Below are positions 18,063-26,441 of a stretch of DNA of 64,000 nt, piece after piece (the first letter of the stretch is position 1; every line of letters starts with the position of its first letter). This DNA comes from Thiobacillus denitrificans. Lineage in GTDB: Bacteria; Pseudomonadota; Gammaproteobacteria; Burkholderiales; Thiobacillaceae. The stretch spans positions 1 through 64,000 of the forward strand of contig DYIY01000002.1 of the NCBI GenBank assembly GCA_020723405.1, in the 5' to 3' direction. A program made the position numbers and the translations under genes. Below the pieces are notes generated by a model that made no database searches, was not told where the DNA came from, and worked only from the letters and a program-made list of their open reading frames with translations.

Positions 18063-19181
18063 ATGAGCAAACGCGATTACTACGAAGTCCTGGGCGTCTC
18101 CAAGGGTGCCTCGGACGACGAAATCAAGAAGGCCTTCAAGAAGCTGGCCATGAAACATCACCCTGACCGCAATCAGGGTGACAAGGGTGCGGAGGAGAAA
18201 TTCAAGGAGGCCAAGGAGGCCTACGACATCCTCTCCGACGGCAACAAGCGGGCCGCCTACGACCAGTACGGCCACGCCGGGGTGGATCCCTCCATGGGCG
18301 GCGCAGCCGGGTCGGGCAACTTCCGCGATTTCGCCGACGCCTTCTCGGACATCTTCGGTGACGTATTCGGCGGCGGGGGCCGGCGCTCCCACGTCTATCG
18401 CGGCGCCGACCTGCGCTACAACCTGGAAGTCAGCCTGGAGGAAGCGGCCCGGGGCACGGAAACCAAGATCCGGGTGCCGGTGCTCACCGAGTGCGAACAC
18501 TGCCACGGCAGCGGCGCCAAGCCGGGCACCGAGCCGGTGACCTGTCCCACCTGCGGCGGCCATGGCCAGGTGCGCATGCAGCAGGGCTTCTTCTCCATCC
18601 AGCAGACCTGCCCCCGCTGCCACGGCAGCGGCCGGGTGGTGGCCGACCCCTGCACCCATTGCCACGGGGAAGGGCGGATCAAGAAACACAAGACCCTGTC
18701 AGTGCGCATTCCTGCCGGGGTGGACGAGGGCGATCGCATCCGCCTGTCCGGGGAAGGGGAGGCGGGCATCAACGGCGGCCCCCCTGGAGACCTTTACGTG
18801 CAGATCCATCTGAAGGCCCATCCGGTCTTCCAGCGGGACCACGACGACCTGCATTGCGAATTGCCCATTTCCTTCGCCACCGCCGCCCTGGGCGGGGAAA
18901 TCAACATCCCCACCCTGGACGGCCACGCCACCATCAAGATCCCGCCGGAAACCCAGACCCACAAGGTCTTCCGCCTGCGCGGCAAGGGCATCAAGGGGGT
19001 GCGCAGCCACCACCCGGGGGACCTCCACGCCCACGTGGTGGTGGAAACCCCGGTGAACCTCACCGAGCGGCAGAAGGAACTGCTGCGGGAATTCGAGTCC
19101 TGCTGCGCCGGCCACGAGGGCAAGCACAATCCCCGGGCCAAGGGATTCATGGACAAGGTGAAGGAATTCTTCGGGCAGTAG
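18063..19181 (+). CDS. dnaJ: co-chaperone DnaJ (Hsp40)
   Basis: A 372-aa type I Hsp40. The J domain (1-70) holds the HPD motif in MKHHPDRN, which stimulates DnaK ATPase. A Gly/Phe region follows, then four zinc-binding CxxCxGxG motifs: [24 protein letters not shown] and CTHCHGEG. The C-terminal substrate domains include [21 protein letters not shown]. All features and the length are standard. It is the third gene of the heat-shock cluster; its ribosome-binding site appears to be hidden in the inverted repeat directly upstream. Confidence 0.97.
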   Translation: MSKRDYYEVLGVSKGASDDEIKKAFKKLAMKHHPDRNQGDKGAEEKFKEAKEAYDILSDGNKRAAYDQYGHAGVDPSMGGAAGSGNFRDFADAFSDIFGDVFGGGGRRSHVYRGADLRYNLEVSLEEAARGTETKIRVPVLTECEHCHGSGAKPGTEPVTCPTCGGHGQVRMQQGFFSIQQTCPRCHGSGRVVADPCTHCHGEGRIKKHKTLSVRIPAGVDEGDRIRLSGEGEAGINGGPPGDLYVQIHLKAHPVFQRDHDDLHCELPISFATAALGGEINIPTLDGHATIKIPPETQTHKVFRLRGKGIKGVRSHHPGDLHAHVVVETPVNLTERQKELLREFESCCAGHEGKHNPRAKGFMDKVKEFFGQ

Positions 19182-19187
19182 GTTTGC

Positions 19188-19260
19188 TGCGCTTCGCGTT
19201 GCTTACCCCATCCCATGCAACGCTCGACGTAGGATGTGGTGAGCGCAGCGAACCGCATCT
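19188..19260. repeat. degenerate palindromic intergenic repeat
   Basis: Between dnaJ and the DUF47 gene, gtttgctgcgcttcgcgttgcttacccca and, in reverse orientation, cgtaggatgtggtgagcgcagcgaaccgcatc form an imperfect palindrome. The second half belongs to the 'CGTAGGATG..GTGGAGCGCAGCGA..CCCATC' family of dispersed repeats common in GC-rich betaproteobacteria. Placed between convergent genes, it may also act as a transcription stop. Confidence 0.55.
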
Positions 19261-19277
19261 GCCCCCGCTAGCCCCCC

Positions 19278-19919
19278 TCAACTGATCTTCACCACGATGT
19301 CGTGGAGGGTGTTGGCGCAATGGGCCATGCGTCCTGCGGCCCGGTCCAGATGCTGGTAGATCTCCCGACGTTTGAGCATGTTCAGGTAGTCCTCCCCCTG
19401 GAACAACTCCCCCAGAGCCTTGCGGTAGAGCTTTTCCACCGCGCGGCTGTGTTTCCGGGAAGCATCGGCATCCGCAGCGGCGGTGGCGGGGGCCGGGCCG
19501 AGCTTGGCAAAGCCGGCGGCCAGGGATTGGCAGCCATTGCGCAGGGCGGCGGCCATTTCGTAGGTGTAGCGGTCCGGGGCGATGCCCAGGGCATCCATCT
19601 CGTTCACGCAGTCCTTGCTGTAGTTGACGATTTCGTCCAGGTCCATGATGGCCCGGTAGATGTCTTCCCGGTCCATCTGGGTGGCGAAGGCTTCGTTCAG
19701 GGTATGGATGTTGCGTACCTTGATGGTGTCCGCTTCATGTTCGTCCCTTTTGATCTGCTTGCCGATGTCGTGGTCGCCGGTGCCCATGAAATCCACCAGC
19801 AGGCCCACCGTGTGGGTGACCTGTTCGGCTTGCTGCTGGAGCAGGAGGAAGAAATCCGGGGCCTTGGGAAAGACCCGGTCCAGCACCCGGTGGACGATGG
19901 AGGAGAGTCTGTCGTTCAT
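19278..19919 (-). CDS. DUF47/PhoU-like phosphate transport accessory protein
   Basis: A 213-aa all-helical protein of the DUF47 (PhoU-related, YkaA/Pit accessory) family. It starts MNDRLSSIVHRVLDRVFPKAPDFF and has the typical DHDIGKQIKRDEHEAD segment, whose acidic/His residues bind metal in PhoU relatives, and DLDEIVNYSKDCVNEM. Its ATG overlaps the stop of the upstream PiT transporter (ATGA). DUF47 proteins encoded with Pit permeases are thought to modulate phosphate uptake. Confidence 0.85.
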   Translation of the reverse strand: MNDRLSSIVHRVLDRVFPKAPDFFLLLQQQAEQVTHTVGLLVDFMGTGDHDIGKQIKRDEHEADTIKVRNIHTLNEAFATQMDREDIYRAIMDLDEIVNYSKDCVNEMDALGIAPDRYTYEMAAALRNGCQSLAAGFAKLGPAPATAAADADASRKHSRAVEKLYRKALGELFQGEDYLNMLKRREIYQHLDRAAGRMAHCANTLHDIVVKIS

Positions 19920-20965
19920 GACGCGGCCTTTCTCAGGAGAGCCTGGATCAGGGCCAGGACCAGGGCGCCGGCAAAGGCGGAGGCGGGGATGGTGATGAGC
20001 CAGGTCTTGACGATCTCGGCGGCTTTGCCCCAACGCACTTCCCGGGGCCGTTCCGAGGCGCCGATGCCCATGACCGAGGTGGCCACCACGTGGGTGGTGG
20101 ATACCGGCGCGCCCAGCAGGGAGGCGGAAATGATCACCAGGCCCGAGCCCAGTTGGGAATTGAGGGCATGGAGGGGACGGACCTTGTAGATGGCGAAGCC
20201 CAGGGTGCGCACGATGCGCCACCCCCCGGACAGGATGCCCAGGGTGAGGGCGCTGGCGCAGGCCAGCATGACCCAGAAGGGGACCTGGAAGGCGGGAATC
20301 TGGCCGCCCAGGAGCAGTACCAGGGTCAGCATGCCCATGCTTTTCTGGGCGTCGTTGGCGCCGTGGGAGAAGGCCAGGCTGGCGGCGGTGAGGTATTGGG
20401 CCCAGCGCAGCTTGCGGTTGATGCGCGGATGGGCGGCGCGAAACAGCAGGCTGGTGAGGCGGTGCAGGGCGTAGCCCACCAGGAAACCCGCCAGGGGCGA
20501 GAGGATCAGGGCCAGCAACACCTTGGTGACGCCGGTCAGGTGTCCATGGCGGAAGAGTTCGCCGAAGCCCCAGACCACGTGGTCTGCGTCCACTGCCAGC
20601 ACCACGGCGCCGATGAGGCCCCCCACCAGGGCGTGGGAGGAGGAGGAGGGGATGCCCTTCCACCAGGTGAACAGGTTCCAGAAGATGGCGCCGGCCAGGC
20701 CGCTGACCAGGATGGTGAGGGCGTTCACCGGAGGCAGGTCGGACAGGTCCACGAACTTGCCGATGGTATTGGCCACCGCCGTGCCCCCCAGCAGGGGGCC
20801 CAGGAACTCGAACACTCCCACGATGATCACCGCCTGGACCGGTTGCATGGCCCGGGAGGCGATCACCGTGGCGATGATGTTGGCGGCGTCGTGGAAGCCG
20901 TTGGTGAAGTCGAACAACAGCACGATCACCACGGCGGCCACGGCCAGGATCGTGATCAGTTCCAT
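19916..20965 (-). CDS. pit: PiT-family inorganic phosphate transporter
   Basis: A 349-aa low-affinity phosphate permease. The two family repeats are visible: DFTNGFHDAANIIATVI at ~20 and SHGANDAQKSMGML at ~200, each with the GANDVAN-like motif that carries phosphate with a divalent metal or proton. About ten membrane helices can be traced (e.g. ALTILVSGLAGAIFWNLF, KVLLALILSPLAGFLVGY). The chosen ATG at 20965 begins MELITILAVAAVVIV, a normal PiT N-terminus. The DUF47 gene overlaps its end. Confidence 0.92.
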   Translation of the reverse strand: MELITILAVAAVVIVLLFDFTNGFHDAANIIATVIASRAMQPVQAVIIVGVFEFLGPLLGGTAVANTIGKFVDLSDLPPVNALTILVSGLAGAIFWNLFTWWKGIPSSSSHALVGGLIGAVVLAVDADHVVWGFGELFRHGHLTGVTKVLLALILSPLAGFLVGYALHRLTSLLFRAAHPRINRKLRWAQYLTAASLAFSHGANDAQKSMGMLTLVLLLGGQIPAFQVPFWVMLACASALTLGILSGGWRIVRTLGFAIYKVRPLHALNSQLGSGLVIISASLLGAPVSTTHVVATSVMGIGASERPREVRWGKAAEIVKTWLITIPASAFAGALVLALIQALLRKAAS

Positions 20966-20991
20966 GCCCTCATTGTGGCATGGTTTTCTGC

Positions 20992-21555
20992 TTACGCCCC
21001 GCTGCGGGCCTCCTCCAGCATCTTGCGCACTTCCAGGTCCATCATGCGGCCGATGAGGGCCAGCTTGAAGCCGGCCACCCGTTCCATGGCCAGGACGTAG
21101 TTGCGGAAATAACCCTCGGCGATGAGCCCGGCGATCACGTCGGTGGTGCGCTTGAAGGCACCGAAGACCTGCTCCCCACGGCCGTCCGGCCAGTGTTCCA
21201 GGCACTTGCCGAGAAAGAAGGTCTGGGCCCGGCTCATCATGGCCAGCATGTAGGGATTGCCCACCCGGCGCAGGATGTGCACCAGGCCGACCACCCACTG
21301 GCGCTGCCAGAACCGGGGGGTGACCTCTCCGCTTACCACGTCCAGGTACCAGGCGCGCAGGGTCTGTTCCCTTTCCGCCCGCTGGCCTTCGCCGAGGATC
21401 TGTTGGGTGGGGGGATAGGCGTACAGGGTGTCGTAGAAGGCCTGGGCCAGTTCGTCCACCCACAGGCGGGTGACCGGGGCCGACTGCCGCAACAGTTCGG
21501 CATCATTCTGGCTGTAGCCGGTGAGGCCCTGCAAATCCTTGAGCAATTGCTCCAT
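20992..21555 (-). CDS. protoglobin-type heme globin sensor protein
   Basis: A 187-aa single-domain protein resembling the protoglobin/globin-coupled sensor fold: all helical, with YSQNDAELLRQSAPVTRLWVDELAQAF at the N-terminus and a probable proximal-His helix around WVVGLVHILRRVGNPYML. AGG-GAG ribosome signals (agggag) precede the ATG at 21555. No transmitter domain is attached, so any O2, NO or CO signal would have to pass to a partner. The preceding gene on this strand encodes a Ras-like GTPase 26 bases away, which makes that GTPase the leading candidate. Confidence 0.7.
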   Translation of the reverse strand: MEQLLKDLQGLTGYSQNDAELLRQSAPVTRLWVDELAQAFYDTLYAYPPTQQILGEGQRAEREQTLRAWYLDVVSGEVTPRFWQRQWVVGLVHILRRVGNPYMLAMMSRAQTFFLGKCLEHWPDGRGEQVFGAFKRTTDVIAGLIAEGYFRNYVLAMERVAGFKLALIGRMMDLEVRKMLEEARSGA

Positions 21556-21581
21556 GTCGTGCTCCCTAAGTTGTGGGGGGG

Positions 21582-22118
21582 TCAGTTTTCCATGCCCGGG
21601 TCCTGGCCCAGAAGCAGCACCTGGACCAGCACGGAGATGTCCTGCCGGCGCCGGGCATCCACCTCGAACACCGGGGTGTGCAGGCCGTCGGCCAGGAGCC
21701 GGCGGCGGTAGTCGTTGAGGCTGGGCTTGGTTTCCAGGTCCATCTGGGTGACGCCGACGACCAGACGGTTCTGTTCGGCGAAGGGACGGTAGGCATTCAT
21801 GAACAGGTGGAGATCCGCGTAGGGATCCGGCCGGGCATTGCTGATCAGCAGAACCAGGCCGATGGCGCCCTGGGAGAGGATTTCCCACATGAAATCGAAA
21901 CGCTCCTGTCCCGGTGTCCCGTACAGATGGATGCGTTCCTCGCCCCCCAGACGGATGACGCCGTAGTCCATGGCCACGGTCGTGGTGGCCTTCACCAGGC
22001 GTGTCTCGTCGCTGGCCAACTGTTCCGTGCTCACCGGGGGCGTGTCGCTCAGGCTGGTGATGGCTGTGGTCTTGCCGGCGCCCACCGGTCCGGAAAAGAT
22101 GATCTTGTGCTGGCTCAC
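21582..22118 (-). CDS. small Ras-like GTPase (MglA/Rup, COG2229-like)
   Basis: A 178-aa GTPase with P-loop GPVGAGKT at 10-17, switch I threonines around 38-47, and DxxG region YGTPGQERF at 66-74 (GTP replacing the usual DTAG). The usual NKxD specificity motif reads TQMD at 124-127. Such G4 changes occur in the prokaryotic MglA-related families paired with roadblock proteins. The start is GTG at 22118 with ggaga upstream. It lies in a run with a roadblock protein, a CZB protein and a globin, so it is probably the output switch of that module. Confidence 0.85.
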   Translation of the reverse strand: MSQHKIIFSGPVGAGKTTAITSLSDTPPVSTEQLASDETRLVKATTTVAMDYGVIRLGGEERIHLYGTPGQERFDFMWEILSQGAIGLVLLISNARPDPYADLHLFMNAYRPFAEQNRLVVGVTQMDLETKPSLNDYRRRLLADGLHTPVFEVDARRRQDISVLVQVLLLGQDPGMEN

Positions 22119-22130
22119 GGCAGGGTCTCC

Positions 22131-23279
22131 TCAGTTGCGCAAGCGTTCCAGGATGCGCCGGAGCAGTCCCCGCTGGGGCGGTGGGGGCAGGGCTTCCGGG
22201 GCGAACATCTGGTCCACGGCCCGGCTGGTGGGGGCGGCCAGTTGCAGGGCATGGGCGGCGCTGTAGAAAGCGAACACGAAGCGCTGGGGCGCACCCAGGA
22301 TGGCCACCGTGTCCTTCAGGCTATGGGGCTTGCGGGCCCACAAGGCGGTGATGGCCAGGGCGTAGGGCGTGAGGTCCAGGCGGGTGAAGTTGGGCCAGAA
22401 GCGCACGAAGATGGGCACGTCCAGAGGGGTGCCCCGGGGTAGACGGCCACGGGAGGCCCACAGGGCCAGCTTCCACATGAGCACTTCGTAGGGCAGTACC
22501 TCTCCGCCCAGGGGAGCGCTGTCGGCCAGGGGGGTCAGACATTCCCGGGCCCGTGGATTGGGGACGGTGGCAAAGGGTCGCAGCTTGCCGTGATCCAGGT
22601 CCAGGCCGGCCAGCCCCCGATCCGGACACAACCGCACCAGGGGCCAGGGCTCGCACAGGCCCATGGGGGTGCGCCGGGCTTCGGCCTGGCGCCAGGCCCG
22701 GGCCACGTGCCCCTGGAGGAACTGGTCCGGATCATAGAAGACCCCGTCCACCTGGGCGGGGTCGTCCAGGTCCACGTCAGGCGCGGTGCCCACGAAGGGG
22801 TGGTGCTGATCGGCGGCCAGGGTATAGGCGGCCGTGCGGGCTTCCGCCCGGGGCGCCAGGGACTGGACGCTGATCCGGACCCGGTCGGTCACCACCCCGT
22901 CCGGTGGCGGGGGGGGCGGCGCCGGCCGGTGCTGTCTGGCCAGCCGGTCCAGGCGGAGCATGACGGACACGAAATCCGGCAGGTGGAAGGGCTTATGCAG
23001 GAAGAGGCTGGTCGGCGATGGCGGGACGATCCCGTCCCGGACGGAAAGGTAGAGGGCCGGCCGGCTGCCCCACTGTTCCTCCCATTCCTTGATCAGGGCA
23101 CCGCTGCGGAAGTGGTCCAGATCCACGATCCAGGCCAGGGCGCAGGGATCGTCCACCAGGCGGTAGATGGCCTTGCACTGGTTCTTGAACACCATTTCCA
23201 GGGCCGCCCGCTGCCGGTTGTCCAGGCCGATGGGAGCCACGGGCAGCGGCTCCCCGGGGGAAATATCCGGGCTGCTCAT
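22131..23279 (-). CDS. unknown protein with possible pseudo-receiver domain
   Basis: A 382-aa cytoplasmic protein I cannot assign. The first ~110 residues have receiver-like spacing: IVDLDHFRSG, then LYLSVRDG, then SLFLHKPFHLPDFVSVMLRLDRLA, resembling beta3-Asp, beta4 and the beta5-Lys-Pro of response regulators, but the phosphorylation pocket is not intact. A proline-rich linker lies at ~122-130. The C-terminal third (VPIFVRFWPNFTRLDLTPYALAI ... FAFYSAAHALQLA) forms a separate domain. The ATG overlaps the CZB gene stop (ATGA), and the GTPase gene follows 12 bases later, so it belongs to the same module. Confidence 0.6.
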   Translation of the reverse strand: MSSPDISPGEPLPVAPIGLDNRQRAALEMVFKNQCKAIYRLVDDPCALAWIVDLDHFRSGALIKEWEEQWGSRPALYLSVRDGIVPPSPTSLFLHKPFHLPDFVSVMLRLDRLARQHRPAPPPPPPDGVVTDRVRISVQSLAPRAEARTAAYTLAADQHHPFVGTAPDVDLDDPAQVDGVFYDPDQFLQGHVARAWRQAEARRTPMGLCEPWPLVRLCPDRGLAGLDLDHGKLRPFATVPNPRARECLTPLADSAPLGGEVLPYEVLMWKLALWASRGRLPRGTPLDVPIFVRFWPNFTRLDLTPYALAITALWARKPHSLKDTVAILGAPQRFVFAFYSAAHALQLAAPTSRAVDQMFAPEALPPPPQRGLLRRILERLRN

Positions 23280-23638
23280 TTCTTCCCGGCGGCCAGGCCG
23301 TCCATTTTCAGCAACGTGCCCACCAGGGTGGCGGACAAGCGGTGCATTTCCGTGACCTGGGCCTCGCAGCCCGCCGTGTCGCCGGCTGCTCTGAGGCCCA
23401 GCGCCTGGTTGCTGGCCTCGTGGAAGCGCTGATGGGGCTCGATGAGGGCTGCGAATGCCGCCTGGGCTTCCGGTCCCAGGCCTGCGGCCTCGGCCGGTCC
23501 ATCGGTATCCAGCCATTTGCCCAGTTTGCAACTGTGGTGGTCGCTGCCCTGGAAATCGCCCCGGCCTTCCAGGGTGGCCTTGATGCGGTTCAGGTACTGC
23601 ACGTGGTCATTCATGCGCAGCAGGAAGAATGCGCCCAT
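23276..23638 (-). CDS. stand-alone CZB (chemoreceptor zinc-binding) domain protein
   Basis: A 120-aa helical protein with the CZB signature HHSCKLGKWL (xHxxCxLGxW) at ~35-43, an upstream His in NDHVQYLNRI and the PHQRFHEASNQ helix. Together these supply the 3-His/1-Cys zinc site. CZB domains usually sit at the end of chemoreceptors or diguanylate cyclases, sense zinc or hypochlorous acid, and can destabilise signalling when zinc binds. Here the domain is alone. A strong gaggagg lies 5-6 bases before the ATG at 23638. It is the fourth gene of the GTPase module. Confidence 0.85.
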   Translation of the reverse strand: MGAFFLLRMNDHVQYLNRIKATLEGRGDFQGSDHHSCKLGKWLDTDGPAEAAGLGPEAQAAFAALIEPHQRFHEASNQALGLRAAGDTAGCEAQVTEMHRLSATLVGTLLKMDGLAAGKK

Positions 23639-23648
23639 GGCCGCCTCC

Positions 23649-24011
23649 TCAGACGATCTTCGCGGTGTTTTCCGCGGCCCGGCGCACGTCCAGGAAGATC
23701 AACCCCAGTTTGGCGCTGGGCTTGGCCATGACCGCCAGCACGGCGTCCCGGCCGGCTCCGGTGAGCAGCACGTAGCCCTGGGAACCCTTGAGCAGCACCT
23801 GTTCCAGTTCGCCCCGGCTCAGTTCCTGGGCGGTGCGGGCACCCAAGGCCAGCAGGGCGGCTCCCATGGCGCCGATGCGTTCCTCCTCTAGGCCGGCGGG
23901 GAGCAGGGAGGCCATCATGAGGCCGTCGGTGGAGATCACCGCCGAGGCCTCGATGTCGGCCGATGAACCATTGAGATCGCTGAGGATGGACTTCAACATG
24001 TCTTCACGCAT
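23649..24011 (-). CDS. roadblock/LC7 domain protein (MglB-like)
   Basis: A 120-aa protein matching the roadblock/LC7 fold: LSDLNGSSADIEASAVISTDGLMMASLLP, EERIGAMGAALLALGARTAQEL and VLLKGSQGYVLLTGAGRDAVLAVM. These dimeric proteins act as GTPase-activating or scaffold partners of MglA-type GTPases; such a GTPase is encoded three genes downstream. The ATG at 24011 has aaggag six bases upstream. Confidence 0.9.
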   Translation of the reverse strand: MREDMLKSILSDLNGSSADIEASAVISTDGLMMASLLPAGLEEERIGAMGAALLALGARTAQELSRGELEQVLLKGSQGYVLLTGAGRDAVLAVMAKPSAKLGLIFLDVRRAAENTAKIV

Positions 24012-24047
24012 GATGCTTCTCCTTTGGCAAATGCAGGACGGCCCAGG

Positions 24048-24677
24048 CTAGGTCGCCTTGTACGGGCTGGCTGGCTCACCGTAACGGCGCACCAGGATCC
24101 AGACCAGTTGTGTGAAGGCCGCCCGGACGAACAGGGGGCGGCCTTCGATGACCAGATGGAATTGCCGCCCCGGCAGGAACAGGGGCCAGATGCCGATGCG
24201 GCTGTTGCCCGCCGCATCCACCATGGCCCAGGCGTGGGGCAGGTGGCGGCCCGGGCCGTTGATGAGCTGCCGGGCCCGTTGGCCCAGGGCCACGGCATCG
24301 GCACTCAGGGCGGCCAGCACGGACACTTCATTTTCCGGAAAGCCCCCCTGGCCGATGGCCAGACCCTGATGATCGGCCAGCAGGGCCCGTCCCTGGTCAC
24401 TCAGGTGGGGCAGCAGGTCGGGCAACAGGTTTTCCAGGGTGCCCCCGGGAGCTTCTTGCCCAATCGCCTGGCTGCGCAGCCAGCCCCGGGTGGACAGTCG
24501 GGCCAGGGTCTCCTCCTGCCCGGAAAGATCGGCCAACCGGGGGGTGCCCGGAGCCGCCAACAGGTGCAGCAGCAGTTGGCGCTCCGGGGTCGGATCCACC
24601 ATGGCCACCGTGTAGAAGGCACCGGCCGGGGTCACGGCCAGAAAATCCCCCTCCCGCCAGTCCAAAGGGTTGGGCAT
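24048..24677 (-). CDS. unknown protein with possible second roadblock-like domain
   Basis: A 209-aa cytoplasmic protein. The N-terminal half (WREGDFLAVTPAGAFYTVAM, LLLHLLAAPGTPRLADLSG, LARLSTRGWLRSQAI) has the look of a small regulatory domain ending in a winged-helix-like segment. The C-terminal half (LLPHLSDQGRALLADHQGLAIGQGG, VSVLAALSADAVALGQRA, FHLVIEGRPLFVRAAF) follows the strand-helix order of roadblock/LC7 proteins. I infer a second, divergent roadblock partner; this would need a profile search. It is 19 bases from its upstream neighbour. Confidence 0.5.
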   Translation of the reverse strand: MPNPLDWREGDFLAVTPAGAFYTVAMVDPTPERQLLLHLLAAPGTPRLADLSGQEETLARLSTRGWLRSQAIGQEAPGGTLENLLPDLLPHLSDQGRALLADHQGLAIGQGGFPENEVSVLAALSADAVALGQRARQLINGPGRHLPHAWAMVDAAGNSRIGIWPLFLPGRQFHLVIEGRPLFVRAAFTQLVWILVRRYGEPASPYKAT

Positions 24678-24696
24678 GGTGTCTCCCGAAGTGGGA

Positions 24697-25113
24697 TCAG
24701 CAATCGGCCGGATCGGGGATGGCCCCTTGCCCGGCAAACAAGGTGTACCGGGACTCGCGGCGGCCATCCTGGGGTGCCGTGCCCGCCAGCAGGGGCGCGG
24801 CCCGCTCCCGAAGCCGCCCCAGCAGCGCACCGCCCTTGCCGTCCAGCACTCGGTCCAGGTCTGCGAGGGCGTCGGCCAGACCGGCATGACCGGGCTGTTC
24901 CAGCCAGAGCAGGATGCGGCGGACGTGGCTGGTCAAGTCGCCGGGCTGGCGCAGCAGGCAGTGGGCGAGATGGGCCTCCATGGCCTGTGCCGGATACCAG
25001 GGAGGCAAATGCAGTTCATGACCTTCGCCGGCCAGGAAAACGGGGTCCATGCCCGGCAGGACCCAGTCCTCGGACGGCGGCGTCCAAGCGCACGACGAGA
25101 CAACGCAAATCAT
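24697..25113 (-). CDS. hypothetical protein, first gene of the GTPase module
   Basis: A 138-aa protein of unknown function. The ATG at 25113 is preferred because ggggagg lies about eight bases upstream; an in-frame start at 25161 adds 16 low-complexity residues. It has three cysteines, a helical centre (AQAMEAHLAHCLLRQPGDLTSH) and another helix (LADALADLDRVLDG). It has no signal peptide or membrane helix. As the first gene of the run and divergent from odhB, its promoter must lie in 25114-25200. Confidence 0.5.
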   Translation of the reverse strand: MICVVSSCAWTPPSEDWVLPGMDPVFLAGEGHELHLPPWYPAQAMEAHLAHCLLRQPGDLTSHVRRILLWLEQPGHAGLADALADLDRVLDGKGGALLGRLRERAAPLLAGTAPQDGRRESRYTLFAGQGAIPDPADC

Positions 25114-25197
25114 GGGTGTAACCTCCCCGGTGATGCTGGGTCTGGCCCTGGGGGCCTTCATGTTGTTGGGTTGCTTATCGGTCCCCTGGAATTTTTC

Positions 25198-25225
25198 TTT
25201 ACAAGTTTTTTTGCCCGCCTATCAT
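25198..25225 (+). promoter_or_regulatory. sigma-70 promoter of the odhB-like gene
   Basis: TTTACA (25198-25203) and TATCAT (25220-25225) with a 16-base spacer made largely of T's, about 35 bases before the ATG at 25261. The unusually AT-rich patch in a GC-rich setting supports a real promoter and shows this E2 gene is transcribed on its own. Confidence 0.6.
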
Positions 25226-25260
25226 GCCGATATTGCGTTGCACCATGAGGGGTGATGTCC

Positions 25261-26421
25261 ATGCAGATCGAAGTCAAGGCACCCGAACTGTCCGAATCCG
25301 TGCAAAGCGGCTCCCTCCTGGAATGGCGGAAACAGGTGGGTGACCGGGTCAACCGTGACGACCCTCTCACCGATCTGGAAACCGACAAGGTCATCCTGGA
25401 AGTGGCCGCTCCGGCCGCCGGAGTGCTGGTGGAGATCCGCATGCCGGCAGGCAGCGAGGTGAAGGCCGGTGACGTGCTGGCCGTCATCGACGCCGAAGCG
25501 GGGGCCGAGGTGAGCCCGCAGACCTCCGCCCCGGCCCCCATTCCCGAACCCACCCCGGCACCGCCGGCCGTGGTTGAGGCGGTACCGCCACCCGCCAGAC
25601 CGGAACCGGTGGCCGAGCCCGTACCGGCTCCGCAACCTGTGGCCGCCAAGGCCGCACCCCAAGCAGAGCCGGTGGCCCCGGCCAGGCCGGCGCCTTGCCC
25701 GCCCTGCGACAAGGCCGGGGAGCGGAACGAGCGGCGGGTGCCCATGTCCCGCCTGCGCCAGCGCATTGCCGAGCGCTTGAAGGAGGCCCAGAACACGGCG
25801 GCCATGCTGACCACCTTCAACGAGATCAACATGCAGCCGGTCATGGATCTACGGGCCCGTTACCAGGAGCGTTTCTTGAAGGAGCATGGGGTGAAGCTGG
25901 GCTTCATGTCCTTCTTCACCAAGGCCGTCTGCCAGGCCCTGAAAGTCTTCCCCCTGGTGAACGCCAGCATCGACGGCCGGGATCTGGTCTATCACGACTA
26001 CTACGACGTGGGGGTGGCGGTGAGTTCCGAGCGGGGCCTGGTGGTGCCCATCCTGCGGGATGCGGACCGCATGTCCTTCGCCGACATCGAGCGGCGCATT
26101 TCCGACTTCGGCAAGCGGGCCAACAGCCTGGAACTGACCCTGGAGGAAATGGAAGGGGGCACCTTCACCATTTCCAATGGCGGGGTGTTCGGCTCCCTGC
26201 TGTCAACGCCCATTCTGAACCCGCCCCAGTCCGGGGTGCTGGGCCTGCACAAGATCCAGGAACGGCCCGTGGCCGAGAACGGTCAGGTGGTGATCCGGCC
26301 CATGATGTACGTGGCCCTGTCCTACGACCACCGCATCATCGATGGCAAGGAGGCGGTGAGCTTCCTGCGTTCGGTGAAGGACGCACTGGAAGACCCGGCC
26401 AGGCTGCTTCTGGAACTCTGA
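25261..26421 (+). CDS. odhB: 2-oxoglutarate dehydrogenase E2-like dihydrolipoyl succinyltransferase, lacking the E3-binding domain
   Basis: A 386-aa protein. The ATG at 25261 is chosen because gagggg lies eight bases upstream and it yields the family start [13 protein letters not shown]. Residues 1-78 are a lipoyl domain with the lipoylated Lys43 in [10 protein letters not shown]. Residues ~80-155 are an Ala/Pro/Val linker. The catalytic domain from ~160 ([42 protein letters not shown]) ends with DHRIIDG, His ~357. The catalytic part is close to SucB of enterics. The ~40-aa peripheral-subunit-binding domain that normally sits between linker and catalytic core is absent. No sucA or lpd gene adjoins it. 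Confidence 0.88.
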   Translation: MQIEVKAPELSESVQSGSLLEWRKQVGDRVNRDDPLTDLETDKVILEVAAPAAGVLVEIRMPAGSEVKAGDVLAVIDAEAGAEVSPQTSAPAPIPEPTPAPPAVVEAVPPPARPEPVAEPVPAPQPVAAKAAPQAEPVAPARPAPCPPCDKAGERNERRVPMSRLRQRIAERLKEAQNTAAMLTTFNEINMQPVMDLRARYQERFLKEHGVKLGFMSFFTKAVCQALKVFPLVNASIDGRDLVYHDYYDVGVAVSSERGLVVPILRDADRMSFADIERRISDFGKRANSLELTLEEMEGGTFTISNGGVFGSLLSTPILNPPQSGVLGLHKIQERPVAENGQVVIRPMMYVALSYDHRIIDGKEAVSFLRSVKDALEDPARLLLEL

Positions 26422-26441
26422 CCGGGGACACGCCCGGCGAC

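Noticed and set aside
19278-20663. 461-codon frame reading through the DUF47 gene start
   Set aside because: The extension overlaps the PiT transporter in another frame; the DUF47 start at 19919 overlaps the pit stop as ATGA and gives the normal family length.
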